From Paraburkholderia sp. BCC1885 (GTDB taxonomy: Bacteria > Pseudomonadota > Gammaproteobacteria > Burkholderiales > Burkholderiaceae), in NCBI RefSeq assembly GCF_900996235.1, contig NZ_CAAJGM010000219.1:124001-188000 (forward strand): DNA of 64,000 nt, read 5' to 3'. How positions within the stretch are numbered: position 1 is the first letter of the stretch; the number at the start of each line of letters is the position of its first letter. The translations under genes were made by a program, and so were the position numbers. The notes beneath the pieces were generated by a model. That model ran no database searches and had not been told where the DNA came from. It worked only from the letters and a program-made list of their open reading frames with translations. Shown one piece after another: positions 25,680-35,896 of the stretch.

Positions 25680-26752
25680 GCGCGCGCCGCCATCTTTTCG
25701 CGCGCCCAGGTCACCGCCGCACGCGCCGGCGCGATGCCGGTCGCCTTCACGCGCTCCGCGAGTTCGAAGACGCGCGGACCGATCTGCGCGACTTCCGCGA
25801 GCACCGCCTGCTCTTCGCCCGAGCCTTCGTATTCGCGCACGCAACTGATGATGCCGCCCGCGTTCACAAGAAAATCCGGCGCATAGAAAATGCCGCGCTG
25901 ATGCAGGACGTCGCCTTCGGCCAGCGACAGCAACTGGTTGTTTGCGCCGCCCGCCACCACCTTGAAGCGGCACTGCGCCGCCACCGATTCCGTGATCGAG
26001 CCGCCCAGCGCGCACGGCGCAAAGACGTCGGCTTCGACGCCGGTGATCTCGCTGGTCGCCACCACGCGCGCATTGAAGCGCGCCTGCGCGAGCGCGGTTT
26101 TGGCGGCGTCGATGTCCGATACGATCAGTTGCGCACCCGCCTGATGCAGACGCTCGCTGAGATCCCAGCCAACCGAGCCAAGCCCCTGCACCGCGACCGA
26201 CACGCCGTCGAGCGACTTACGTCCCAGCGCCGCTTCCACGGCGGCCAGCAGGCCGACGAATACGCCATAGGCCGTGCGTGGCGAAGGATTGCCGCCGTAC
26301 ACATCGTTGGCGCGCGGAATGCCGCTCACGTAGCCGGTTTCGCTTTGCACGGCGCGCATATCGTCGGCGGTCGTGCCGACGTCTTCAGCCGTGATGTAAA
26401 TGCCTTCCAGCGACTGCACCAGCCGGCCGAACGCCTTGAACAGCGCGGCGCGGTCAGAGACGTCCGGGCGGCGCAGGATCACCGCCTTGCCGCCGCCGAA
26501 CGGCAGGTCGGCGAGCGCGTTCTTGAATGCCATGCCTTGCGACAAACGCAGGGCGTCGTTATACGCCTCGTGGTCGGAGGCGTATTGCCAGAAGCGGCAG
26601 CCGCCGAACGCGGGGCCGCGCGCCGTGCTGTAGACGGCAACAATGGCCTGCAGGCCGGAAGCGGCGTCGGTGGCAAGCACGATGCGCTCGTGAGCGGGTT
26701 CGCCATGCAGCCCGAAAAGCGTGCCGGCGGCGGTGGTCGTCAGTCGGTCCAT
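25676..26752 (-). CDS. Glu/Leu/Phe/Val dehydrogenase family protein
   Basis: The 358-residue NAD-dependent amino-acid dehydrogenase has the family's glycine-rich catalytic segment LPFGGGKAVI near residue 75. A Rossmann domain begins at about residue 160, with GLGSVGWDLSERL. Length and motifs match leucine or phenylalanine dehydrogenases, which oxidatively deaminate branched or aromatic amino acids to 2-oxo acids. The exact substrate is not decided by what is visible. The ATG at 26752 has AAGGAAGGA upstream; the frame further upstream is not conserved-looking. It is divergent from an Lrp-type regulator, its likely controller. Its stop overlaps the stop of the DUF4239 gene. Confidence 0.85.
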   Translation of the reverse strand: MDRLTTTAAGTLFGLHGEPAHERIVLATDAASGLQAIVAVYSTARGPAFGGCRFWQYASDHEAYNDALRLSQGMAFKNALADLPFGGGKAVILRRPDVSDRAALFKAFGRLVQSLEGIYITAEDVGTTADDMRAVQSETGYVSGIPRANDVYGGNPSPRTAYGVFVGLLAAVEAALGRKSLDGVSVAVQGLGSVGWDLSERLHQAGAQLIVSDIDAAKTALAQARFNARVVATSEITGVEADVFAPCALGGSITESVAAQCRFKVVAGGANNQLLSLAEGDVLHQRGIFYAPDFLVNAGGIISCVREYEGSGEEQAVLAEVAQIGPRVFELAERVKATGIAPARAAVTWAREKMAARA

Positions 26753-26910
26753 CAGTATTCCTTCCTTGTGGGCGGAGAGTTCAGCATCCGCGCGAAGCCA
26801 TGGCCTCGCGCCTCGCCGCATGCGGGCCGGATCGCGGCCGCATGCGGAGTACGGGCGGGGCGTGCGGATTGCGGATTCGCGATGCCCCGGTCGCAAGAGT
26901 TTAGGCGGCC

Positions 26911-26923
26911 AATTCCGGGAATT
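26911..26923. promoter_or_regulatory. 13-bp palindrome between dehydrogenase and Lrp genes
   Basis: AATTCC-G-GGAATT is a perfect palindrome around one base. It sits in the 290-bp divergent gap, 120 bp before the Lrp gene and 159 bp before the dehydrogenase gene. It is a candidate Lrp-type operator, by position only. Confidence 0.35.
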
Positions 26924-27042
26924 TCTTCTGTTTATCTGGCATCATGCCAAGCGCAGCAGAAGCAATGACCATCAAATCTCACAATCGAAGACAATTCGTC
27001 TCCCCGCATGCCGTGCGCGGGGCGAGTCCATTGGAGGACGAC

Positions 27043-27501
27043 ATGAAGCTCGACGCCATCGACCAGCGAATCCTGCGCGAACTGCGCAGCGATGGCCGCC
27101 TGTCGAACGCGAAGCTGGCCGAACGCGTCGGCCTGTCGGCGACGCCTTGCTGGAACCGCGTGCGCGCGCTCGAAGAGGCCGGCGTGATCGAAGGCTATGC
27201 GGCGCTGCTCAACCAGAAAGCGCTCGGCCTGCCCGACACCGTGATCATCGAAGTGACGCTCGACAAGCACGACGAGCGCACGCTGGAGCGCTTCGGCGAG
27301 GCGCTCGCGGATCTGCCGGAAGTGGTCGAGGCGTTTCTCGTCTCGGGCGAGTACGACTATCTGATCAAGGTGGCGGTGGCGGGCACCGAAGGCTACGAGT
27401 CGTTCCTGCGCCGCAAGCTGTACCGGCTGCCGGGCTTTCAGAACAGCCGCTCGATCTTCGCGCTGCGTTGCCTGAAACGCTCTATTTCGGTTGAGCCCTG
27501 A
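27043..27501 (+). CDS. Lrp/AsnC-family transcriptional regulator
   Basis: The 152-residue protein has the Lrp layout. An N-terminal helix-turn-helix (residues 1-60) reads LDAIDQRILRELRSDGRLSNAKLAERVGLSATPCWNRV, described here by its parts. A C-terminal RAM domain follows, with VSGEYDYLIKV, which binds amino acids. The ATG at 27043 has GGAGGA 4 nt upstream; an in-frame ATG at 26944 has none. It is divergent from the Glu/Leu/Phe/Val dehydrogenase gene and probably activates it in response to its substrate amino acid. Confidence 0.93.
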   Translation: MKLDAIDQRILRELRSDGRLSNAKLAERVGLSATPCWNRVRALEEAGVIEGYAALLNQKALGLPDTVIIEVTLDKHDERTLERFGEALADLPEVVEAFLVSGEYDYLIKVAVAGTEGYESFLRRKLYRLPGFQNSRSIFALRCLKRSISVEP

Positions 27502-27710
27502 ATGTCCGAAGGCGCGCTGAAAGGTCCCAGGCACGCGGCTGCAACGGTTGCACCCGGACGCGCTAGACCATCGGCTCTAGTTTTGATGTTTCCAAAAACG
27601 CGAACAGTTTCGGCGTGTTATAAGCGCGATACCTTTTCGACCACGCGGCTTTCGATGCCCGCTGAATACGGTCGACGCGTCCCCTTGAACCTCTTCTTCC
27701 TAAACAGGCC

Positions 27711-29327
27711 ATGAAACTGTCGCATTCCTTCACCGCGGTGCTCTCGGCGCTCTCGCTCACTTTTGCCGGCATCGCGTCGGCGGTCACGGTGCCGCCCGGC
27801 ACGTCTCTCGCCGCCAGGCAGGAATTCACGCGGCAGGTGCCGACCGAAGTCGAATCGCTCGACCCCGCGCACATCGAATCGTGGACCGGCAACACCATCG
27901 GCCTCGATCTGTTCGAAGGGCTTACGCGCATCGGCCCGTCGGGCGCGGTGGTGCCGGGCGTCGCGCTGTCGTGGACGCGCACCGCACCCGACACCTGGCT
28001 GTTCAAGCTGCGTCACGATGCGAAGTGGAGCAACGGCGAGCCGGTAACGGCCGCCGACTTCATCTACTCGTGGCAACGCGTGCTCGATCCGAAGACGGGC
28101 TCGAAATACACGATCCTCGTGGAATTCGTGAAGAACGCGAAGGCGATTCTCGCGGGCAAGGCGCCGCTCACGTCGCTCGGCGCGCGGGCGATCGATCCGT
28201 ATACGCTGGAGGTGAAGACCGAAGTGCCGGCCGCCTTCTTTCCCGAACTGACCGCCATGCCGACCATGGCGCCGGTGAACAAGGCGGTGGTGGCGAAATC
28301 CGGCGACAGCTGGACGCGTCCGGGCAACCTGGTGAGCAATGGCCCCTACATGCTGACCGTCTGGGAGCCGAACAACCGCATCGTGCTGGTCAAGAATCCG
28401 AAGTACTGGAACGCGCCGCAAGTGGTGATCACCCAGGTCACCTACGTGCCGGTGGAAAGCGACGAAACGGCCATGCGCATGTATCAGTCCGGCCAGATCG
28501 ACTACACCTACTCGATCCCCTCGGGCATCTATGCCCAGGTGAGCAGGCAGTTCGGCAAGGAATTGCAGACCGGCGTGCAGATCGCCACCTACTTTTATAG
28601 CCTGAACGACACCGACCCAGCCTTCCGCGACCCGCGCGTGCGCCAGGCGCTCTCCATGGTGATCGACCGCGACCTGCTCACCTCGAAGCTCGCGCAAGCC
28701 GGCGAGCTGCCGATGTACGGCCTGATCTCCAAAGGCACCAAGGGCGCCGCCGTCTACACACCCGACTGGGCAAGCTGGCCGATGAACAAGCGGGTCGACT
28801 ACGCGCGCGACCTGATGAAAGCAGCCGGTTATTCGGATGCGAAGCCGCTCACCTTCACGCTGACCTACAACACCAACGACCTGCACAAGAAGGTGGCGCT
28901 CTTCACCACCGCCCAATGGCGCACCAAGCTCGGCGTGAACGTGAAGCTGGAAAACGTCGAATACAAGGTGCTGCTGAGCGAGCGTCATGCCGGCAAGATC
29001 CAGGCATCGCGCGACGGCTGGTTCGTCGACTATAACGACGCCATGTCGTACTTCGACCAGTTGCGCTGCGGCAGCCTGCAGAACGATCAGCAGTTCTGCG
29101 ACCCGAAGGTCGACGCGCTGGTCAACCAGGCCAACGCGCAACTCGACGACGCGAAACGCACCGCCCTGCTCACCCAGGCGCATGATCTGGCGATGAGCGA
29201 AACGCCCCTCATCCCCATGTTCCAATATTCGGCCGACCGGCTCGTGAAGCCCTATGTGGCCGGCTACGAGGCCACCAATTACGTCGATCAGCGCGCCTCG
29301 CAGGACATGTACCTGCTGGCCCACTGA
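27711..29327 (+). CDS. oppA: oligopeptide ABC transporter, periplasmic binding protein
   Basis: The 538-residue secreted protein belongs to the SBP_bac_5 family. The signal peptide is MKLSHSFTAVLSALSLTFAGIASA. Family features include EVESLDPAHIESWTGNTI near the mature N-terminus, YNTNDLHKKVA and a C-terminal SETPLIPMFQYS. It is close to OppA/MppA-type binding proteins for peptides or murein peptides. It is the first gene of a five-gene cassette with two permeases and two ATPases. The precise ligand cannot be read from the sequence. Confidence 0.9.
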   Translation: MKLSHSFTAVLSALSLTFAGIASAVTVPPGTSLAARQEFTRQVPTEVESLDPAHIESWTGNTIGLDLFEGLTRIGPSGAVVPGVALSWTRTAPDTWLFKLRHDAKWSNGEPVTAADFIYSWQRVLDPKTGSKYTILVEFVKNAKAILAGKAPLTSLGARAIDPYTLEVKTEVPAAFFPELTAMPTMAPVNKAVVAKSGDSWTRPGNLVSNGPYMLTVWEPNNRIVLVKNPKYWNAPQVVITQVTYVPVESDETAMRMYQSGQIDYTYSIPSGIYAQVSRQFGKELQTGVQIATYFYSLNDTDPAFRDPRVRQALSMVIDRDLLTSKLAQAGELPMYGLISKGTKGAAVYTPDWASWPMNKRVDYARDLMKAAGYSDAKPLTFTLTYNTNDLHKKVALFTTAQWRTKLGVNVKLENVEYKVLLSERHAGKIQASRDGWFVDYNDAMSYFDQLRCGSLQNDQQFCDPKVDALVNQANAQLDDAKRTALLTQAHDLAMSETPLIPMFQYSADRLVKPYVAGYEATNYVDQRASQDMYLLAH

Positions 29328-29386
29328 CGCGTGATTGAAGCGTCACCGAACCTCGACCACCGACTAACGAAGTAACGGGATCCGCC

Positions 29387-30325
29387 ATGCTCGCCTACGC
29401 GCTGCGCCGCACCCTGTGGGTCATTCCGACTGTTCTTGCCGTGATCACGGTGTGCTACCTGATGCTGCACGCAACACCGGGCGGACCATTCGATACGGAC
29501 AAGCATCTGTCCGCTGCCGCGCTTGCCAATCTGAACGCCAAGTATCACCTCGACCAGCCGCTGTGGAAGCAGTACCTGCTCTATCTGGACGCCTTGCTGC
29601 ACGGCGATCTCGGACCGTCGATCCGCTACGTCGACTGGTCCGTCAACGATCTGGTCGGCAAGGCGCTGCCGGTGAGTCTCGGCGTAGGCGGCCTCTCGGT
29701 GCCGATCGCGCTGGTGCTCGGCGTGTTGCTCGGCATTGCAGCCGCCGTGAGACGCGACGGCATCACCGATCGCATCGTGATGCTGCTCGGCAATCTCGGC
29801 AACGTGATTCCGCCGTTCGTGCTCGGTCCGATTCTGGTGTGGGTCTTCGCGATTCTGCTGAAACGCTCCGACGGTCACGGCTGGCTGCCCGCCGGCGGTT
29901 GGGGCGACGGCGGCTGGCGTTATCGGGTGCTGCCGATGGCGCTGCTGGTGATCATCAACGTCTCGTCGATTGCGCGGGTCATGCGCGGCAGCATGATCGA
30001 AGTGCTGTCGGGCAACTTCATCCGCACGGCGCGCGCCAAGGGCATGCCCGGCCATGTGATCGTGCTGCGCCACGCCCTCAAACCCGCGTTGATGCCGGTG
30101 GTCTCGCTGCTCGGCTCGATCTGCATTTCGTCGATCACGGCCGCCGTGGTCACCGAATCGGTGTTCGCGCTGCCGGGCCTCGGCCAACTGGTGGTGGACG
30201 GCGCCATCAACCGCGATTACACGCTGGTGCTCGGACTCGTGGTGCTCACGACCGTCGTGGCCGTCCTGTTCAACCTGCTCGTCGATCTGGCTTACGCGTG
30301 GCTCGATCCGCGCATCCGCTACTGA
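29387..30325 (+). CDS. oppB: oligopeptide ABC transporter permease OppB
   Basis: The 312-residue inner-membrane protein starts MLAYALRRTLWVIPTVLAVITV, the usual OppB start with TM1, and has about six TM helices. The EAA loop for ATPase contact is EVLSGNFIRTARAKGMPGHVIVLRHALKPAL. It follows the binding-protein gene by 59 nt and forms the transmembrane channel with OppC. Confidence 0.92.
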   Translation: MLAYALRRTLWVIPTVLAVITVCYLMLHATPGGPFDTDKHLSAAALANLNAKYHLDQPLWKQYLLYLDALLHGDLGPSIRYVDWSVNDLVGKALPVSLGVGGLSVPIALVLGVLLGIAAAVRRDGITDRIVMLLGNLGNVIPPFVLGPILVWVFAILLKRSDGHGWLPAGGWGDGGWRYRVLPMALLVIINVSSIARVMRGSMIEVLSGNFIRTARAKGMPGHVIVLRHALKPALMPVVSLLGSICISSITAAVVTESVFALPGLGQLVVDGAINRDYTLVLGLVVLTTVVAVLFNLLVDLAYAWLDPRIRY

Positions 30326-30355
30326 TCATCGAACCTCGCCAATCACGACACCGAC

Positions 30356-31261
30356 ATGAACACCTCACCTTCCGCCGCCAATGCGTCCGCTGTCAAAGCG
30401 GGCGCCGCGCCGCGCTCGCGCAGTCCGCTCTCGCTCGCGTTCCGGCACTTCTTGCGCAACCGCGCCGCGCTTGCGAGCCTTGTGATTCTCGGGCTCATCA
30501 TCGTTGCCTGTTTCGCGGGGCCGCTGTTCTTATCCAACGACCCTGCCGCCAACGACTGGGAAGCCATCAGCATCCCGCCCACGCTGCTGGGCCAGCACTG
30601 GTTCGGCACCGACGAACTGGGCCGCGACCTGCTGGTGCGCACGCTCGCGGGCGGCCGCGTGTCGCTCGAGGTCGGGCTGCTGGGCACGCTGGTGTCCGGC
30701 TTGATCGGCGTCGCGTGGGGCGCCACGGCCGGCTACATGGGTGGACGCACCGACGCGGTGATGATGCGCATTGTCGACATGATGTATGCGATTCCCTACA
30801 TGCTGATCGCCATTCTCATGATGACGCTGCTCGGCCGCGACTTCTACCTGGTGGTGCTGACGATCAGCGCGTTCTCGTGGCTCGACATGGCGCGCGTGGT
30901 GCGCGGCCAGACGCTGTCGCTGCGCACGCGCGAATTCATCGACGCGGCGCGCGCGACCGGTGTCAGCACGCCGGGGATCATCCTGCGTCACATCGTGCCG
31001 AACCTGCTCGGCGTGGTGGTGGTGTATGCGACGGTCACGGTGCCGGGCATCGTGCTGACCGAATCGGTGCTGTCGTTTCTCGGCCTGGGCGTGCAGGAAC
31101 CCATGACGAGCTGGGGCGTGCTGATCAACGACGGCGCGCAAAAACTGGAGTCGATGCCGTGGCTGCTGCTGTGCCCGGCCATCATGCTTTGCGTCACGCT
31201 GTACTGCGTGAACTTTGTCGGCGACGGGCTGCGCGACGCGCTCGATACCAAGGAGCGGTGA
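30356..31261 (+). CDS. oppC: oligopeptide ABC transporter permease OppC
   Basis: The 301-residue permease has the OppC N-terminal extension with SPLSLAFRHFLRNRAALASL before TM1. The periplasmic segment HWFGTDELGRDLLVRTLAGGR is typical of DppC/OppC. The EAA motif is REFIDAARATGVSTPGIILRHIVPNL. Its stop is followed by the OppD ATG after one base, so translation is coupled. Confidence 0.92.
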   Translation: MNTSPSAANASAVKAGAAPRSRSPLSLAFRHFLRNRAALASLVILGLIIVACFAGPLFLSNDPAANDWEAISIPPTLLGQHWFGTDELGRDLLVRTLAGGRVSLEVGLLGTLVSGLIGVAWGATAGYMGGRTDAVMMRIVDMMYAIPYMLIAILMMTLLGRDFYLVVLTISAFSWLDMARVVRGQTLSLRTREFIDAARATGVSTPGIILRHIVPNLLGVVVVYATVTVPGIVLTESVLSFLGLGVQEPMTSWGVLINDGAQKLESMPWLLLCPAIMLCVTLYCVNFVGDGLRDALDTKER

Positions 31262-31262
31262 G

Positions 31263-32270
31263 ATGGCGTTGCTTGAAGTAAAAAACCTCGGCGTGCGCTT
31301 CAGCCGGCGCGACGCCTCGCCCGTGGATGCGGTGCAGCGCGTGTCGTTCACGCTGGAAAAGGGCAAGACGCTCGGCATCGTCGGCGAATCGGGCTCGGGT
31401 AAAAGTCAAACGGTGATGGCGCTGCTCGGCCTGCTGCCCGGCAACGGCAAGACCTCCGGCGAGGCGCTTTACGGCGGCCGCAATCTGCTGGCGCTGAGCC
31501 AGCGTGAACTGAACCAGATTCGCGGCGACCGCATCGGCATGGTGTTCCAGGATCCGATGACCTCGCTCAATCCGTTCCTGACGGTCGAGCGGCAAATGAC
31601 CGAAGCCTTGCAGATGCACCGTGGCGTGTCGCGGCGCGAGGCGCGCCAGAAAGCCATCGAGGCATTGCAGCGGGTGTGGATTCCGGACGCCGCCCGGCGG
31701 ATCGATCGGTATCCTCACGAATTCTCCGGCGGCATGCGTCAGCGGGTGACGATCGCCACGGCGCTCCTGACCCAACCCGAAATCCTGATTGCCGACGAAC
31801 CGACCACCGCGCTCGATGTCACCGTGCAGGCGCAGATCATCGAACTGCTGCGCGAACTGAATCGCGACCTCGGCACGGCGATCATCCTGATCACTCACGA
31901 CATGGGCGTGGTAGCCGGGCTCGCCGACGACGTGATGGTGATGTACGCGGGCCGCACCGTGGAGCGCGCGAGCGCCCAGGCGCTGTTCGAGAACCCGACT
32001 CATCCGTACACGCGCGGACTGCTCGACGCGCTGCCGCGCATCGACGACGGCGACGGCACGCATGACATCGACGCACCGCTGCGCACGATTGCGGGCAACC
32101 CGCCCGCGCCCGGCGAGGCGATCGAAGGCTGCGCGTTCGCGCCGCGCTGCGCGCTGGCGCAAGACCACTGCCGCAGCACGCGGCCGGAACTCGAAGCAAT
32201 TGCCGGCGTGCCGGACGGCTGGCGCGCCTGCCTGCGGCCAGTCGGCGAGATGATGGAGGTGGTGCGGTGA
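31263..32270 (+). CDS. oppD: oligopeptide ABC transporter ATPase OppD
   Basis: The 335-residue ATPase has Walker A GESGSGKSQ, signature FSGGMRQRV and Walker B ILIADEPTTALDV. The C-terminal Opp/Dpp extension holds the Cys-rich motif GCAFAPRCALAQDHC, which in relatives binds an iron-sulfur cluster. The start ATG at 31263 follows the OppC stop by one base. The stop overlaps the OppF start as GTGA. Confidence 0.93.
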   Translation: MALLEVKNLGVRFSRRDASPVDAVQRVSFTLEKGKTLGIVGESGSGKSQTVMALLGLLPGNGKTSGEALYGGRNLLALSQRELNQIRGDRIGMVFQDPMTSLNPFLTVERQMTEALQMHRGVSRREARQKAIEALQRVWIPDAARRIDRYPHEFSGGMRQRVTIATALLTQPEILIADEPTTALDVTVQAQIIELLRELNRDLGTAIILITHDMGVVAGLADDVMVMYAGRTVERASAQALFENPTHPYTRGLLDALPRIDDGDGTHDIDAPLRTIAGNPPAPGEAIEGCAFAPRCALAQDHCRSTRPELEAIAGVPDGWRACLRPVGEMMEVVR

Positions 32271-33358
32271 GCGAGACGGTGACGCAAAGGGCTGCGAATA
32301 TGGACGACACAACTGTTGAAAAACCGGCGAGCGGCGGCCCCGCAGCGGGCGAAGCCGTGCTGACGGTACGCGATCTCCAGGTGCACTTCCGGGTGCCGCG
32401 CGGCGCCTATCCGTGGTCGTCGAAAGCGACGCTGCGCGCCGTCGATGGCGTGTCGTTCGAAGTTCGACGCGGCGAGACCTTGGGTCTGGTGGGCGAATCG
32501 GGTTGCGGCAAATCGACCCTGGCTCGGGCCATCATCGGCCTCACGGCGGTGACCGGCGGCAGCGTGCGATGGCGCGACACCGAAACCGTCAGCGACGGCA
32601 AGCGCCCGGCCTCGGCCATGGCGCGTCTGCGCAAAGACGTGCAGATGGTGTTTCAGGACCCACTCGCCTCGCTCGACCCGCGCATGACGATCGAGCAGAT
32701 CGTCACCGAGCCGCTGAAAGTGCAACGGCCCGGCATGGGCCGCGAGGAAACCCGCGCCCGCGTAGTGACGATGCTCGAACGCGTAGGGCTCGGCGCGCAT
32801 CATCTGGCTCGCTATGCGCATGAGTTTTCCGGCGGGCAGTGTCAGCGGATCGGCATTGCGCGTGCTTTGGTGGGCGAGCCGCAACTGGTGATCTGCGATG
32901 AGCCGGTGTCGGCGCTGGATGTTTCCATTCAGGCGCAGATCGTCAATCTGCTGCGCGATCTGCAGCGTGAGTTGCAGCTTTCGTTGCTGTTCGTCGCGCA
33001 TGACCTCGCGGTCGTCAAGGCGATCAGTCAGCGCGTGCTCGTGATGTATCTCGGGCGCGTGATGGAGCTAGGTACGCGGCAAGAGGTGTACGGATCGCCA
33101 CGGCATCCTTATACGCGGGCGCTGCTGTCCGCCGTGCCGCGGCCCGATCCCGCGACGGAGCGCACGCGCACGCACGCGGTGCTGACCGGCGAGATGCCAT
33201 CGCCGTTGAATCTGCCTTCGGGATGCGCGTTTCGCACGCGTTGCCCCGACGCGATCGAGGCGTGCGCGCAAGAAGTGCCGCAGTCGATCTCGCGCGGCAC
33301 GGGGGATCGGCGAGTGGCGTGTATCCGGGTGGCGGCAAACCAGGCTGAACCGGCGTGA
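32267..33358 (+). CDS. oppF: oligopeptide ABC transporter ATPase OppF
   Basis: The 363-residue ATPase has Walker [10 protein letters not shown], signature [10 protein letters not shown] and Walker [13 protein letters not shown]. The C-terminal oligopeptide-transporter extension ends with [16 protein letters not shown]. The start is GTG overlapping the OppD stop, with GGAGG upstream. It is the last gene of the cassette; OppD and OppF form the ATPase heterodimer. No terminator follows at once. The next plus-strand hairpin is at 33683. Confidence 0.92.
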   Translation: MSETVTQRAANMDDTTVEKPASGGPAAGEAVLTVRDLQVHFRVPRGAYPWSSKATLRAVDGVSFEVRRGETLGLVGESGCGKSTLARAIIGLTAVTGGSVRWRDTETVSDGKRPASAMARLRKDVQMVFQDPLASLDPRMTIEQIVTEPLKVQRPGMGREETRARVVTMLERVGLGAHHLARYAHEFSGGQCQRIGIARALVGEPQLVICDEPVSALDVSIQAQIVNLLRDLQRELQLSLLFVAHDLAVVKAISQRVLVMYLGRVMELGTRQEVYGSPRHPYTRALLSAVPRPDPATERTRTHAVLTGEMPSPLNLPSGCAFRTRCPDAIEACAQEVPQSISRGTGDRRVACIRVAANQAEPA

Positions 33359-33748
33359 GGCCTGCGAAAAGACGTGGGCCTCGCTTGCCAGTCACACGTC
33401 ACACGTAACTTTTACTGCACGAATGCGCCAATCGAAAGATACGGATTGACGACACGAGCTTGGAGGAACGGCAACGTGTGATACAGGGGATTTGCGGGGA
33501 ATTGAAACGGGTGCATGAACGGGGGAGCAAGAGCAGGTAGCGCTGCGCGTATTGCCGCGCGAGCTGCGGCGGTCAGGTCTGCACACACAACACAGCGCAA
33601 CCGGCCGCCCGCGGTCAGACTTTTATCTGCCTGCACACAAAAATTCAGACACTCTCCGGGTTCACGCTTCGCCGGAAAAACAAAGCCCGCAGTGGTAAGG
33701 TTGCGGGCTTTTTGCTTACGCTCTATCTACCGAGCGTTACCGTCAGAA
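33359..33748. other. 390-bp intergenic region between oppF and ssb
   Basis: No gene-like frame was recognised. The only clear element is the bidirectional hairpin at 33683-33713 next to the ssb stop. The rest shows no repeats or promoter-like hexamers that I can support. Confidence 0.6.
33683..33713. terminator. bidirectional intrinsic terminator downstream of ssb and the opp operon
   Basis: A perfect 9-bp stem AAGCCCGCA/TGCGGGCTT (33683-33691 with 33702-33710) has a 10-nt loop. T residues follow on the plus strand to 33713. On the minus strand the tail is T-rich but interrupted. It lies 35 nt beyond the ssb stop. Confidence 0.75.
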
Positions 33749-34273
33749 TTAGAACGGAATATCATCATCCATCTCATCAAACCCGCCACCAGCCGGCGCA
33801 CTCGGACGGCTCGCGCCACCACCGCCGCTGCCACCGCGCGAACCACCACCGCCCGCAGCAACCCGGGAGCCGCCACCGCTACGCTCCGACGGCTCCCGGC
33901 TATATCCACCTTCATCGCCACCGCCGCCCATCGCGCCGCCACGGCCGCCTAGCATCTGCATCTGTTCCGCGACGATCTCGGTCGAGTAGCGATCCGTACC
34001 GTCCTGCGCCTGCCACTTGCGCGTGCGAATCCGGCCTTCGATGTATACCGACGAGCCCTTCTTCAGATACTCGTTGACGATCTCGGCCAGCCGGCCAAAG
34101 AAGGAGACGCGATGCCACTCGGTGGCTTCCTTCATCTCCCCGGACGTCTTGTCCTTGTACCGATCCGTCGTCGCAAGGCGGATGTTCGCCACTGCGTCGC
34201 CACTCGGAAGATAACGGACTTCCGGATCGGCTCCGAGGTTGCCGACGAGAATGACCTTGTTCACGGATGCCAT
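33749..34273 (-). CDS. ssb: single-stranded DNA-binding protein
   Basis: The 174-residue protein starts [19 protein letters not shown], the standard SSB OB fold (about residues 1-110). A Gly/Ser/Arg-rich disordered linker follows, and the acidic tip DDDIPF recruits replication and repair proteins. The ATG at 34273 has AGGAG upstream; the longer upstream frame is not family-like. The gene lies downstream of an MFS gene on the same strand, near but not adjacent to uvrA. Confidence 0.96.
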   Translation of the reverse strand: MASVNKVILVGNLGADPEVRYLPSGDAVANIRLATTDRYKDKTSGEMKEATEWHRVSFFGRLAEIVNEYLKKGSSVYIEGRIRTRKWQAQDGTDRYSTEIVAEQMQMLGGRGGAMGGGGDEGGYSREPSERSGGGSRVAAGGGGSRGGSGGGGASRPSAPAGGGFDEMDDDIPF

Positions 34274-34389
34274 GAGTTTCTCCTGTTGATTCCGTTGCAG
34301 GTGGCGCGGCAACGCACGTTTGACGTCTCTGAACCGGCCGGCCCGAGAGGAAAACTGCGCCTCAGCCGGCCACCGGTGAGTACCTGAAT

Positions 34390-35580
34390 TTAAGCCTTCT
34401 TGCGCGGCGGCGCTTTCATATTTGCCGCGATTATAAGCCAGCAAAATACCAGCCCCGAGCAGGTGAAGAACACCGCGCTCGGGCCGTCCGCTTTCAGCAG
34501 CAGACCGCCCACTACGCCGCCAAGCGCGAGGCCGATCGACTGTGTGGTGTTGTACACGCCGGTCGCCGCGCCTTTGCGCGAGCCCGGCGCCAGTTTCGAC
34601 ACCAGCGAAGGCTGCGACGCCTCAAGAATATTGAAGCCGAGAAAGTAGATGAACAGGATCCCGGCCACACTCAGAATGGTATGGGGAGCGACGCCTAACA
34701 GCAACTGTCCGATCAGGATAAGCCCAATCGCACTGAGCAGCACCGTCTTCATCTGGCCGCGCTTTTCTGCCGCGATGATCGCCGGCACCATCATCACAAA
34801 AGACAGCCCCATCACCGGCAGGTAAATCTTCCAGTGTGACGCAACGGGAAGACCGCCGGCTTCGAGAATCCGCGGCACCACCAGGAACAGCGCGGTTTGC
34901 GTGGCATGCAGCACGAGCACGCCAAAGTTCAGGCGCAACAGTTCGACGTTATGCAGGACTTCCGAGAATGGCGCGCGCACGTGCACCGGCATCGGCGCAT
35001 TGGGCACAATCCAGATCACCACGCCGATCGCCACGATCGAGAAAATGCCGACCAGCGCGAACAGCCCGCTCATGCCGACCCACTGGAACACGATCGGCGC
35101 GCCGACAATCGCCACCGCGAAGGAAATGCCGATGCTGCCGCCCACCATCGCCATCGCCTTGGTGCGATGCTCTTCGGAGGTAAGGTCGGCGATAAAGGCG
35201 AGCACCGCGGACGACACCGCGCCCATCCCCTGAATCACCCGGCCGACGATGATCCACGTCATGTCGTGCGCGCCCGCCGCCACAAAGCTGCCGAGCGCGA
35301 AGATCGCAAGACCGGTGGCGATCACCGGCTTGCGCCCCACCCGGTCTGAAATCCAGCCGTAGAAGATGTACAGCAGCGATTGCGTCACGCCGTAGGCGCC
35401 GAGCGCGATGCCCACCAGCACCACGTTGTCTCCGCCGGGGATGGTTTTCGCGTAGATCGAGAACACCGGCATGATCATGAAGAGACCGAGCATGCGCAGC
35501 GCGAAGATGCCTGCGAGCGACACGGTCGCGCGCAGCTCAGGCGCGCTCATGCGTGAAGATATTGCGGACGGATTGGACAT
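34390..35580 (-). CDS. MFS transporter
   Basis: The 396-residue inner-membrane protein has 12 hydrophobic segments. The motif A form is [17 protein letters not shown] between TM2 and TM3, and the TM5 region reads [16 protein letters not shown]. It belongs to the DHA1-like drug/sugar efflux group commonly found between ssb and uvrA in Burkholderiales. The ATG at 35580 is chosen; the frame runs upstream to 35742 without family similarity. Substrates are unknown. Confidence 0.88.
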   Translation of the reverse strand: MSNPSAISSRMSAPELRATVSLAGIFALRMLGLFMIMPVFSIYAKTIPGGDNVVLVGIALGAYGVTQSLLYIFYGWISDRVGRKPVIATGLAIFALGSFVAAGAHDMTWIIVGRVIQGMGAVSSAVLAFIADLTSEEHRTKAMAMVGGSIGISFAVAIVGAPIVFQWVGMSGLFALVGIFSIVAIGVVIWIVPNAPMPVHVRAPFSEVLHNVELLRLNFGVLVLHATQTALFLVVPRILEAGGLPVASHWKIYLPVMGLSFVMMVPAIIAAEKRGQMKTVLLSAIGLILIGQLLLGVAPHTILSVAGILFIYFLGFNILEASQPSLVSKLAPGSRKGAATGVYNTTQSIGLALGGVVGGLLLKADGPSAVFFTCSGLVFCWLIIAANMKAPPRKKA

Positions 35581-35896
35581 CGGGAACGTGTTTTGAATAA
35601 TCTGGACGGCCTTGGGGCCGGGCGACACACCGTCGGGCAGCATAACCCGGGCGGCCTGCCGTAAGCGGCCCGCGACCTGCGGCAAAGTCTCACAGGCGTC
35701 TTGCAGTCGCGCCGAAAGGCCCCATCTGCGAGCTTTCCGCACCGCGCTAACCGCTGTCTCACCGCTCGCCGCGCGCCTGCTGGGCGCGGTCAGGCAGTCG
35801 TAACAGCGGTCTTGAAAAGTCGTTATAGTAGCAGGTTTAGCCTCTTCCTCTTTCCGCCAGCCAATCGCCAGTTATTGGCCAGTCAATCGCCTGGTA

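Noticed and set aside
27003-27022. GC-rich hairpin CCCCGC/GCGGGG just before the Lrp gene as a riboswitch
   Set aside because: It is a short stem only, with no known aptamer fold. It is insufficient to call a regulatory RNA.
35581-35896. LexA/SOS box upstream of uvrA
   Set aside because: I looked for CTG-N10-CAG. Only pairs with spacings of 8, 11, 12 or 13 were found.
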